From Deltaproteobacteria bacterium (GTDB lineage Bacteria > Desulfobacterota > DSM-4660 > Desulfatiglandales > HGW-15), in contig JAFDHB010000211.1 of the NCBI GenBank assembly GCA_019308985.1, forward strand, positions 1-5,601: DNA of 5,601 nucleotides. The letters run 5' to 3'. Of the stretch, positions 1 through 5,601 are shown one piece after another (the stretch's first letter is position 1; each line of letters starts with the position of its first letter). The translations under genes and the position numbers were made by a program. Under the pieces are notes generated by a model. It ran no database searches, was not told the origin of the DNA, and saw only the letters and a program-made list of their open reading frames with translations.

Positions 1-222
1 TATGGCTATGAATCGATCGTCTGCCCTCGAGCGAAGCATGGTATAGGAAGATAGAGATGATTCTGAGATATCAAACTCGCTGTTGCGAAGTTGTCTCCAG
101 AATATTTCTTCCACTTCCAGGGGCAGGTAGTTCAGGCGTATCCCGTCTGGAGAGATTCGGCCGTCAGTAAGCGGTAAGATACGGTCATAGGTTGGGCAGG
201 CAAAAGAAAGTGTCAGGGTCAT
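1..222 (-). CDS. 4,5-dihydroxyphthalate decarboxylase-like protein, N-terminal part (cut by left window edge)
   Basis: This reading frame stays open for 74 codons from an ATG at 222 to the left edge, so the C-terminal part (most of a protein of roughly 320-340 residues) lies outside the window. The translation begins MTLTLSFACPTYDR, followed by a D-G-R at 20-22, PDGIRLNYLPLE at 25-36 and FDISESSLSSY at 50-60. This pattern (a beta strand, a Y-D-R, 'G-I-x-L-N-Y-L', then 'E-F-D-x-x-E-x-S-L-S-S-Y') is what I recognise from proteins annotated as 4,5-dihydroxyphthalate decarboxylase, which have a periplasmic-binding-protein-like fold. There is no signal peptide, so a cytoplasmic enzyme is more likely than a transport component. 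The start is fixed by AAGGAGGT five bases upstream. The gene follows the class II aldolase gene after a 238-base spacer. Many family members have no tested activity, so the substrate is uncertain; family assignment is fairly safe. Confidence 0.82.
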   Translation of the reverse strand, partial: MTLTLSFACPTYDRILPLTDGRISPDGIRLNYLPLEVEEIFWRQLRNSEFDISESSLSSYTMLRSRADDRFIAI

Positions 223-460
223 TTCAACCTCCTTGAACAGGAAATAAGTGGCCGGGTTCTAATGGGTCAGCCAATGCCTTCCCAGGACAATCAGGATATT
301 GCCCAACATTGCACGTCGCCCGGGAGCTGAAAATAGACAGTTACAGCGATGTGGTTATCTCACTCCAGGACAAGCAACATGGTTGCCTCGGTCCAAAAGA
401 GCCCACAAGGTCGGTGCGCATCCCAAAACCCACATGCAAGACCTCAGGCCTTAAGCTGGA
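223..460. other. Intergenic spacer with no recognised gene
   Basis: These 238 bases separate the aldolase stop from the decarboxylase-like start and form the only sizeable gap in the window. Reading frames on both strands are short and resemble nothing I know. I see no GC-rich hairpin followed by a T-run, so no intrinsic terminator on either strand, and no convincing -35/-10 pair. Small features are a 5-bp stem with a 3-base loop (GCAAC-ATG-GTTGC, 374-386) and a 9-base direct repeat (CCAGGACAA at 282-290 and 365-373); both could be chance. An internal promoter for the downstream gene is possible but not shown. Confidence 0.6.
227..234 (-). promoter_or_regulatory. Shine-Dalgarno site of the decarboxylase-like gene
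   Basis: Read on the minus strand, AAGGAGGT is an eight-base match to the anti-Shine-Dalgarno sequence. Five bases separate the GGAGG core from the ATG at 222. It decides the start of a gene whose end is not in the window. Confidence 0.85.
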
Positions 461-1084
461 TCACGGTTTGTTTTCTATTTTCCACTTGTAGTAATTCCAT
501 GTTCGAACATACCCCTTTCCCTTGACCATCTGTTGCATCATCTTTTCCAGTTCACTCAGGGGATACCAGTGGGGTTCTCCCAGGAGCAGGGCCTGGTACT
601 GATACCGTGCGCTCTTCTCGGCCCATAGGGCGAAGACGCATGTTTCTTCTATGCTGTCTCCAACAACGATATTCCCGTGGGATTTAAGGACACAGATCTT
701 CTTGTCGCCCAGCTTTTCGGCTACTTGGTAGCCCAGTTCAAAGCTATCCACAAGCCCGTACTTTTCAAAGACAGGCGCTTCTTCGCCTATAACACAGGCA
801 CCCTGGTTTTCAACGGTGCGCAGCGGGACACCTGCTATGCTCAAAGTGACGATCATTGGTGAGTGGGTATGGGCTATTGACATCACATCCGGCCTTTTTT
901 GGTACACGGCCAGATGCAAAGGGCTTTCAGAGGCTGGTTCCAGGTCCCCCTCAAGCTTGTTGCCCTCAAGGTCAAGAAGGATGATATCTTCCTCCCGAGC
1001 CTGGCCCGGACTAACCTTGCCGTTGATGTAAACCCCTCCTTTTTCAGGGCATCTTACGCTGAGGTGCCCAAGCTCATCCATCAC
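461..1084 (-). CDS. Class II aldolase/adducin-fold protein (aldolase or decarboxylase), probably 5'-interrupted
   Basis: The open frame runs 207 codons from a GTG at 1084 (next codon ATG) to a TGA at 461-463. It has the zinc site of the class II aldolase/adducin family: GHLSVR near residues 6-11, a probable catalytic Glu53 in SESPLHLAVYQKRPDV, His72 and His74 in AHTHSP, and His136 in LKSHGN. Members include fuculose- and ribulose-phosphate aldolases/epimerases and decarboxylases of aromatic or muconic acids. The C-terminal RTWNYYKWK resembles the 'R-x-W-x-Y' ending I associate with the decarboxylase-type members, so decarboxylation or retro-aldol cleavage of an imported acid is plausible. The protein would be cytoplasmic. 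The GTG lacks a well-spaced Shine-Dalgarno site. A much better start lies 66 bases upstream in the same frame, but a TAA separates the two, so this gene may be nonfunctional, or translated from an internal start without the first helix. Family sure, substrate unknown, intactness doubtful. Confidence 0.8.
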   Translation of the reverse strand: MMDELGHLSVRCPEKGGVYINGKVSPGQAREEDIILLDLEGNKLEGDLEPASESPLHLAVYQKRPDVMSIAHTHSPMIVTLSIAGVPLRTVENQGACVIGEEAPVFEKYGLVDSFELGYQVAEKLGDKKICVLKSHGNIVVGDSIEETCVFALWAEKSARYQYQALLLGEPHWYPLSELEKMMQQMVKGKGYVRTWNYYKWKIENKP

Positions 1085-1150
1085 CCCTTGGGTATCAAGG
1101 ATGCGGCAGGCGGAGAGCAGCTTTTACTTCAGCGCCGATACATCTTCCAT
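1085..1150 (-). pseudogene. Interrupted 5' end of the class II aldolase gene (in-frame TAA at 1124-1126)
   Basis: An ATG at 1150 lies five to ten bases after GGAGGAGGG and is in frame with the aldolase. It encodes MEDVSALK, then TAA (codon 9), then KLLSACRILDTQG running straight into VMDELGHLSVR. The residues after the stop match the first helix of class II aldolases (typically 'L-x-x-A-x-R-I-L-x-x-x-G-L-V-D-x-x-G-H-V-S-V-R'), which shows that the gene originally began here and would encode about 229 residues. One base change (for example CAA, GAA or AAA to TAA) would explain the interruption. It may be a real nonsense mutation, a strain variant, or a sequencing or assembly error. Confidence 0.75.
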
Positions 1151-1154
1151 GTTT

Positions 1155-1163
1155 CCCTCCTCC
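1155..1163 (-). promoter_or_regulatory. Shine-Dalgarno site of the original aldolase start
   Basis: GGAGGAGGG begins immediately after the AOR stop codon (TGA, 1164-1166) and is followed by AAAC and the ATG at 1150. This strong, well-placed site supports 1150 rather than 1084 as the evolved start. It also implies co-transcription and probable translational coupling with the AOR gene, since only 13 bases separate the AOR stop from the ATG. Confidence 0.8.
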
Positions 1164-2972
1164 TCACTTCTCTATCCCCAGTTTCCGTAACAGGCCATCC
1201 GGCGGATTGCCCGTGGAGAGATCATACCCGAGGGCCCTATAGTAATCTTCCTTCAATTCCCTCAAAGGAACGACCGCGCCGTTGGTAGGTCCGTCCGGTT
1301 TAGGCTCCTTCAATAACCTGTCCGGCAGGGTATCATCCTTCTCCGTGATTCCTTCCCTCATGTTAAAGAGCCTTTCCTGGCACATGATCCTCATGCCCAC
1401 CTCCTCCATGGCCTCGAAGGTCCATTGCCGGCCGAAAAGGGCAGTCAAGACCTCTGCCACCATCTCCTCCCTGTACAGGGGAGTAAATGTGCATACGATC
1501 ATCGAGTCTCGAAGGATACGGCTGATAGCCGCTTTCTTCACATAGTCCCCCTTTCCCTCGAGGTCGAGGCGCGTATTGTCAAAAATCTCTGTCCGGGCGG
1601 GCAGACCGTATCCATGATGGCAGCCCCCGCGGTTGTCTATTGCAAATTGAAGCGCCTGTCCATTGAGCCCCCTGCATTCATATCCACCCAGCTCCATACC
1701 CTTGACCTGCATGGCAAAGACCTCTGACCCACCTATCTCGGAGGAAAGATGCCTGGTACCCCTGGCCAAACGATTGCCAAACCCTTCTTGGTTGACGAGT
1801 TTTTTCAATGCGGCAATCATAGCCTCGTCATTACCGAAGCGAAGTTCAATGCCGTCCGTATCCCTCAGGCTGATCAGCCCCTTTTCAAAACACTCCATGG
1901 CAAACCCGATGGTAATTCCTGCCGTCATGGTATCCACACCGGCTTCATCGCATATCTGGCTGGCTGCCACGATAGGCTCCATTTTGTCAACCCCGCATGT
2001 CGATCCAAAGGCATAGATGGTCTCCCATTCAAAATCGCTGCGGGCGCCCCTGTATGGTCCCTGTTTGACCTCCACCTCCCGGCATCCGGGCGTGGGACAG
2101 TGAGGGCCGCATGCCCTGCCGGTCTCGGGCCAGCCCATGGGTGTGGTTGACTTGTCAATCCCTCTCCAACCTTCAAACTGTCCTCCCTGCCAGTTTCTGG
2201 TTGGAAGAATTCCAAGCTCGTTCATCTTTTCAAGATCAGATGCAGTTTCATAGGCACGCCACCAATCCGCCCACCCTTTCAGGTCCGTCTTCAGGAGTCG
2301 TGTCATTCGTTTTCTCAGGGAGGAAAACCCATCGGGATCGGCTACATTGACTTTTCCGTCACCGGCTACCGCCAGTCCCTTGAGATTCTTGGAGCCCATG
2401 ACGGCCCCTGCGCCACCCCGACCGAAACAGCGGTAAAGTGAACCGTCGGTAAAGATGGCTGCTGATGGGATTTTTTGCTCTCCTGCAGGGCCGATACCAA
2501 CCGTGGCGACCTTTTTAGGATCAGCCCCCTTGAGCATTGCCCTTTGGGCCGCGGCAGTTTCAGCGCCCCAGATGTCGGATGCATTTTCAAAGGAGACACT
2601 CCTGTTGTTTATTTGAACGTAGGTCGGAGAATCGGCGATGCCCTTGATGATTATTGCCCAATAGCCCGCCCTCCGCATTTGCTCAGCAAGGATACCGCTG
2701 GATATGGAATAGAGGTATATCCCCGTGAGTGGAGATTTGGTACTTACATTCGCCTTGGGGCTGTAAAAGAGACCCGTGCCGCTTGCCGGACCAGCCGTAA
2801 AAATCAGGCAGTTCTCTTCACCAAGGGGGTCTATCCCGGCCCTCACGTGCCTGTAAATAAGGTATGACCCAAGCCCTCGACCGCCGATGTATTTCTTGAT
2901 GGTTTCACCAGGGATCTCTTGTTCCTCAAAAGTTCTGGTTGAAAGGTCAATTTCCAATGATACGTATTCCAT
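1164..2972 (-). CDS. aor: Aldehyde:ferredoxin oxidoreductase (AOR) family tungsten/molybdenum-pterin enzyme
   Basis: This 602-residue protein has the usual length for the AOR family, which interconverts aldehydes and carboxylic acids in the cytoplasm using a bis-pterin W (or Mo) centre, one [4Fe-4S] cluster and ferredoxin. Visible in order are GGRGLGSYLIY (30-40), AGPASGTGLFYSPKANVSTK (60-79), GPAGE (161-165) and GRGGAGAVMGSKNLKGLAV (184-202). Next come the cluster cysteines C288, C292 and C297, FEWETIYAFGS (314-324), DEAGVD (342-347), NRGGCHHGYG (447-456) and the distal D489-S-M-I-V-C494. From memory, the Pyrococcus furiosus enzyme uses Cys288, 291, 295 and 494, so the proximal motif here has one extra residue in each gap. 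The ATG at 2972 follows GAGGAG by seven bases. It lies 78 bases after tctA and 13 bases before the original aldolase start. Family is secure; aldehyde substrate, physiological direction and metal are unknown, and a non-classical AOR paralogue is possible. Confidence 0.92.
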   Translation of the reverse strand: MEYVSLEIDLSTRTFEEQEIPGETIKKYIGGRGLGSYLIYRHVRAGIDPLGEENCLIFTAGPASGTGLFYSPKANVSTKSPLTGIYLYSISSGILAEQMRRAGYWAIIIKGIADSPTYVQINNRSVSFENASDIWGAETAAAQRAMLKGADPKKVATVGIGPAGEQKIPSAAIFTDGSLYRCFGRGGAGAVMGSKNLKGLAVAGDGKVNVADPDGFSSLRKRMTRLLKTDLKGWADWWRAYETASDLEKMNELGILPTRNWQGGQFEGWRGIDKSTTPMGWPETGRACGPHCPTPGCREVEVKQGPYRGARSDFEWETIYAFGSTCGVDKMEPIVAASQICDEAGVDTMTAGITIGFAMECFEKGLISLRDTDGIELRFGNDEAMIAALKKLVNQEGFGNRLARGTRHLSSEIGGSEVFAMQVKGMELGGYECRGLNGQALQFAIDNRGGCHHGYGLPARTEIFDNTRLDLEGKGDYVKKAAISRILRDSMIVCTFTPLYREEMVAEVLTALFGRQWTFEAMEEVGMRIMCQERLFNMREGITEKDDTLPDRLLKEPKPDGPTNGAVVPLRELKEDYYRALGYDLSTGNPPDGLLRKLGIEK

Positions 2973-3050
2973 GCAACTTCTCCTCTTGTTTGAGCGTCCG
3001 TTTTCTCAAAAACCTATTTTCGCCAACGCCTTCATCTGAACTTTCACCTG
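2973..3050. other. Short tctA-AOR intergenic gap
   Basis: These 78 bases contain the AOR ribosome binding site (GAGGAG, 2980-2985). They also contain one weak, AT-only stem (GTTTT-CTCA-AAAAC, 3000-3013) that lacks the GC-rich stem of an intrinsic terminator. Nothing here argues against read-through from tctA into the AOR gene. Confidence 0.6.
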
Positions 3051-4559
3051 TTACTCCTTGTCTTTAGCATCTGTTTTCCTCTGGTTTAACCATTTCCCTA
3101 TAGGGGACCAGAACAGCACCAGCAGAATGATAAGGAAAAAAGCCCCTGAAATGGGACGGGTTATGAAAGTCAAATAGGAATCATCTGAAAGGAGCAAGGC
3201 CTGGTAAAAGCTTTTCTCGGCTATGGGTGAAAGTATAAAGGCCACGAGGAATGATATGGGGCTGTACCCGTACTTTTTCATGTAGAACCCCACCAATCCC
3301 GCAATTATGGCAACTATCACGTCAAGGACCTGGCTCCTCATGACATACGTGGAGATGACGCCCAAGACAATAATCGTGGGTGCCAGGATTTTAACGGGCA
3401 AGACGGTTACCTTGGCCGCAAACTTACACAGCAGGGTGCCGCATAGGAGAATAAGGAAATTTGCTACCACCAAACCGAAGAACAGGGTGCAAAGAATGTC
3501 TTGGTGCCTGGTAAAGAGTTCGAAACCAGGATTGAGGCCATGGACCATGACACCGCCCAGAAAAATAGCTGCCACACCTCCTCCTGGGATACCCAGGGTC
3601 AAGGTTGGAATCAATGCCCCTGCTACGCAAGCGTTATTGGATGCCTCCGGGGCGATGACCCCCTGGGGTATCCCCGTGCCGAATTCCTTTGTGTTTTTTG
3701 AGGACCTGGCTTCAGCAAGGTAGGCGGTGAAATTAGCCACAGCAGCACCTTCTCCGGGAATTGTGCCTATGCCGAGCCCTATGAGCGATGAACGGATAAG
3801 AGTTTTTGTATATCTAAAGGGCTCCTTCAGGCCCTTGAAAATACTTCCGGACAGCTCACCCTTTTCCGCAATGGTCCTTTCGCCCCTTTCAATGAGTGCC
3901 AGGATCTCGGAAAAGGCGAATAGGCCGATTATCAAAGGCACAAAGGGTATGCCCCCCCGAAGGTATCCGCTCCCGAAGTTAAACCGCGTGTATCCCGTCA
4001 TGATATCCATGCCCACGGAGCTTGTGATGACCCCGAGGCCGCCTGCAATGAGTGCCTTGAGCAAGGCCCCTCTTGTTGAAGCAGATATGAGAATGAGCCC
4101 CAGGACAGCCAGCATGAAGTATTCGGCAGGTTGAAATCTCATGGAAAACTCTGATATTAACGGAGAAAGGAAAATCAGCCCTGCCAATCCGACAAACCCC
4201 CCGATAAAAGAACTCATCATGGATATACCTATGGCAGTACCGCCTTTACCTTTCTTTGCCATGGGATACCCGTCCAGGCAGGTGGCTGCGGAAGCGGCAG
4301 TCCCCGGAGTGTTGAGCAATATGGCGGAAATGGACCCGCCATATGTGGTGCTCATGTAAAGAACTGCCAGGAGTATAAGGGCCGGACCCGGAGACATGCC
4401 ATAGGTAACGGGGAGGAAAAGCGGCATCGCCGTGAGCGGGCCTATACCGGGCAAAAACCCCACTACAAGCCCGAACAGGGATATCCCGATGATCAAGAGG
4501 ATATTCTGCCATTGGAAAACAATATGTGCCGCGGCAAGCCATGTATCCAAGGCATACAT
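3051..4559 (-). CDS. tctA: Tripartite tricarboxylate transporter large membrane subunit, TctA family
   Basis: This is the large permease of a TTT (TctCBA) system, which imports carboxylates delivered by the TctC binding protein, normally driven by an ion gradient. From the ATG at 4559 it has 502 residues, the normal TctA length, and about a dozen hydrophobic segments. The two family signatures of the inverted-repeat halves are present: FLPGIGPLTAMPLFLP (about 35-50) with YGGSISAILLNTPGTAASAA (about 73-92), and IPGEGAAVANFTAYLAEA (about 267-284) with APEASNNA and TLGIPGGG (about 303-328). A TTG at 4571 in the same frame would add four residues and overlap tctB. The ATG is preferred because GGGTGA, which includes the tctB stop codon, lies four bases before it, indicating coupled translation. 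TctB lies immediately upstream and TctC before that. The substrate cannot be read from this subunit. Confidence 0.94.
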   Translation of the reverse strand: MYALDTWLAAAHIVFQWQNILLIIGISLFGLVVGFLPGIGPLTAMPLFLPVTYGMSPGPALILLAVLYMSTTYGGSISAILLNTPGTAASAATCLDGYPMAKKGKGGTAIGISMMSSFIGGFVGLAGLIFLSPLISEFSMRFQPAEYFMLAVLGLILISASTRGALLKALIAGGLGVITSSVGMDIMTGYTRFNFGSGYLRGGIPFVPLIIGLFAFSEILALIERGERTIAEKGELSGSIFKGLKEPFRYTKTLIRSSLIGLGIGTIPGEGAAVANFTAYLAEARSSKNTKEFGTGIPQGVIAPEASNNACVAGALIPTLTLGIPGGGVAAIFLGGVMVHGLNPGFELFTRHQDILCTLFFGLVVANFLILLCGTLLCKFAAKVTVLPVKILAPTIIVLGVISTYVMRSQVLDVIVAIIAGLVGFYMKKYGYSPISFLVAFILSPIAEKSFYQALLLSDDSYLTFITRPISGAFFLIILLVLFWSPIGKWLNQRKTDAKDKE

Positions 4560-4563
4560 GTTG

Positions 4564-5058
4564 TCACCCAAACAGGAGCTCGATAATGATCCCTTTAGGC
4601 AGAAGGGACTTCATGATCACAGAAAAAATGACGTATACAAATCCGGATATTAGGATCGATGAAGGCAATAATATCCTGGGCCTCTTGTACCCCAGTGTCC
4701 GGGCGGAAAAAAACACGAATACCGCCACCCCTGCTATCAAACCAAAAAAAAGCAGGCATGCCAGGAACAGGACCATCAGAAACAGGGTATAATAGACCTT
4801 GAAGGTCAGTGTCTTGGGCCCTTCCTCAACAGGACTCTTTGATTCAAGGGAATGGGGGCCCTGCCGGCTCAATACGTTGAGCAGGGAATCCAGCAGGGCA
4901 ACGAAAATTATCATTATCAGTACCAGCCGGGGGAAGGTGCGGGCCATGTCCGGATAATCCGAGACTTCGAAAAGCAAGAATGCACTAAGCATTACAATCC
5001 CTACATTGGTCAAGAACTCAATGGACATCCAGGACTTGTTGCTCATTTGCTGTTGCAA
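4564..5058 (-). CDS. tctB: Tripartite tricarboxylate transporter small membrane subunit, TctB family
   Basis: This small integral membrane partner of TctA has 164 residues if started at the TTG at 5058, or 160 from the ATG at 5046; about 150-180 is usual. Hydrophobic segments lie at about 14-31, 43-62, 88-118 (long, possibly two short helices) and 129-152. The charged linker at 64-86 and the late TLGYKRPRILLP before the last membrane segment are typical of TctB, which is otherwise poorly conserved. It ends four bases before the tctA ATG and starts 42 bases after the tctC stop, fitting the canonical C-B-A order. The start is ambiguous: GGGGAGGT lies only three bases from the TTG but 15 from the ATG, and a small hairpin sits between them. 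Confidence 0.88.
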   Translation of the reverse strand: MQQQMSNKSWMSIEFLTNVGIVMLSAFLLFEVSDYPDMARTFPRLVLIMIIFVALLDSLLNVLSRQGPHSLESKSPVEEGPKTLTFKVYYTLFLMVLFLACLLFFGLIAGVAVFVFFSARTLGYKRPRILLPSSILISGFVYVIFSVIMKSLLPKGIIIELLFG

Positions 5059-5060
5059 AT
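5045..5060 (-). repeat. Perfect 6-bp inverted repeat at the tctB start
   Basis: ATTTGC-AACA-GCAAAT is a perfect six-base stem with a four-base loop. It lies directly after the Shine-Dalgarno site and includes the first two bases of the ATG at 5046. Folding in the mRNA would shorten the effective distance from the Shine-Dalgarno site to that ATG, or mask it. It is short and AT-rich, so it may be incidental. Confidence 0.4.
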
Positions 5061-5068
5061 ACCTCCCC
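5061..5068 (-). promoter_or_regulatory. Shine-Dalgarno site of tctB
   Basis: GGGGAGGT on the minus strand is the only good ribosome binding sequence in the tctC-tctB gap. Its spacing suits neither candidate start perfectly: three bases from the GGAGG core to the TTG at 5058, and 15 to the ATG at 5046. Confidence 0.65.
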
Positions 5069-5100
5069 TTTTGGTGTTCAAAGGATTCGGGAATAACTTG

Positions 5101-5601
5101 CTACTTCTGTGCAGCTTTTTTCATAAAGGGTACGTATTTTTGGGCCAGTTCATAGACCTCCAGGGCGGCCTTTTTCATTTCTTCGCTGGAGAAGGGTTTG
5201 ACTGGCCTCCCCTGCTTTTTCATGATCGCTCTGAACCCAGGATCATCAACGGCCTTCCTGAATGCATCCTCCAGTGTTCTTACCACATTCTTGGAAGTCT
5301 CCGGGGGTGCCAGCACGCCACGGATGAAGGAGATATGGGGATAATCCTTGTAACCCAGTTCATAAATTGTAGGAACTCCTGGCAGCGATTCCATTCGCTT
5401 CGGGCCCAGGCTAGCGAGGACCCGTAACTTCTCAGCCCTACCGAATCGCACACTGGTGGTGCCGAGCCCAACAAAGCACTCTACCTCACCCTTGATAACG
5501 GCTGCAGTTGCAGGACCACCGCCACCGTAAGGTACAGTCTTGGTCTTTATCCCGGTGTATTTTTCCAGGAGCAGCGTATGCAAGTGATCAATGGAGCCGA
5601 T
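5101..5601 (-). CDS. tctC: Tripartite tricarboxylate transporter substrate-binding protein, TctC family (C-terminal part, cut by right window edge)
   Basis: The frame is open from the right edge to a TAG at 5101-5103, giving 166 residues; about half the protein, including the signal peptide, lies outside. It would be the periplasmic receptor that hands substrate to TctAB. Family features are IGSIDHLHTLLLEKYTG at the edge, KTVPYGGGGPATAAVIKGEV (about residues 21-40 of the visible part), LPGVPTIYELGYKDYP (73-88) and RGVLAPPETSKNVV (94-107). Also present is the helical C-terminal segment with DDPGFRAIMKKQGRP. The first in-window start-like codon (TTG at 5583) is internal to this conserved region and is not the real start. 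It is the first gene of the visible operon, 42 bases before tctB, with no terminator between. Ligands of this family range from citrate to aromatic carboxylates such as terephthalate; the visible half does not identify one. Confidence 0.92.
   Translation of the reverse strand: MGSIDHLHTLLLEKYTGIKTKTVPYGGGGPATAAVIKGEVECFVGLGTTSVRFGRAEKLRVLASLGPKRMESLPGVPTIYELGYKDYPHISFIRGVLAPPETSKNVVRTLEDAFRKAVDDPGFRAIMKKQGRPVKPFSSEEMKKAALEVYELAQKYVPFMKKAAQK

Noticed and set aside
309..491. 60-codon plus-strand frame starting at TTG and crossing the spacer into the aldolase 3' end
   Set aside because: No Shine-Dalgarno site, a TTG start, no family resemblance, and antisense overlap with the conserved end of the aldolase gene.
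1749..2150. Plus-strand frame of 133 codons inside the AOR gene
   Set aside because: It is antisense to the AOR reading frame, whose motifs are all in place. Its length reflects codon bias on the opposite strand, and its translation resembles no family.
2475..2867. Plus-strand frame of 130 codons opposite the AOR N-terminal domain
   Set aside because: It lies opposite conserved pterin-binding motifs, has no ribosome binding site and no recognisable domain, so it is a shadow frame.
3000..3013. GTTTT-CTCA-AAAAC inverted repeat between tctA and the AOR gene as a possible terminator
   Set aside because: The stem is five base pairs, almost all A-T, without a GC-rich core or separate T-run, so it is too weak for an intrinsic terminator.
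3307..4134. Two plus-strand frames of 138 and 135 codons inside tctA
   Set aside because: They are antisense to a clear TctA protein with both family signatures. Their proline/alanine/serine-rich translations are the complement of hydrophobic codons.
4560..4571. TTG at 4571 as the tctA start, overlapping tctB
   Set aside because: The ATG at 4559 has a Shine-Dalgarno-like GGGTGA four bases upstream, whereas the TTG has none well placed; the four extra residues match nothing in the family.
4852..5427. 191-codon plus-strand frame spanning the tctB 5' end and tctC
   Set aside because: It covers two well-supported minus-strand genes and the gap between them, and its translation has no recognised motif.

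Overview
The window holds six genes, all read right to left on the minus strand and mostly tightly spaced, so they look like one catabolic operon, or an operon plus a closely placed downstream unit. In transcription order they are: the C-terminal part of a TctC-type solute-binding protein (cut by the right edge), TctB, TctA, a tungsten/molybdenum aldehyde:ferredoxin oxidoreductase (AOR) family enzyme, a class II aldolase/adducin-fold enzyme, a 238-base spacer, and the N-terminal part of a 4,5-dihydroxyphthalate decarboxylase-like protein (cut by the left edge).

The AOR points to an anaerobe, because this enzyme family is oxygen-sensitive and ferredoxin-linked. GC content looks to be around 50-55% by eye, and Shine-Dalgarno sites are strong. 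A Desulfobacterota-type sulfate reducer or syntroph, or a similar anaerobe, would fit. This is inference; no marker gene is present.

The likely logic is that TctCBA imports a carboxylate using a periplasmic binding protein. The AOR then interconverts an aldehyde and a carboxylic acid, and the last two proteins cleave or decarboxylate the substrate. Both belong to families that include dihydroxyphthalate decarboxylases, although the two families are unrelated. An aromatic or otherwise hydroxylated di- or tricarboxylate is therefore a reasonable substrate guess, but the sequence does not prove it.

Three points deserve a second look. The aldolase gene has an in-frame TAA at codon 9 of what looks like its natural reading frame, just after a near-ideal ribosome binding site. 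The AOR has unusual spacing in its Fe-S cysteine motif (C-x3-C-x4-C). The two decarboxylase-linked families sit together with an AOR and a tripartite tricarboxylate transporter. No RNA genes, mobile elements, CRISPR arrays or convincing terminators were seen.
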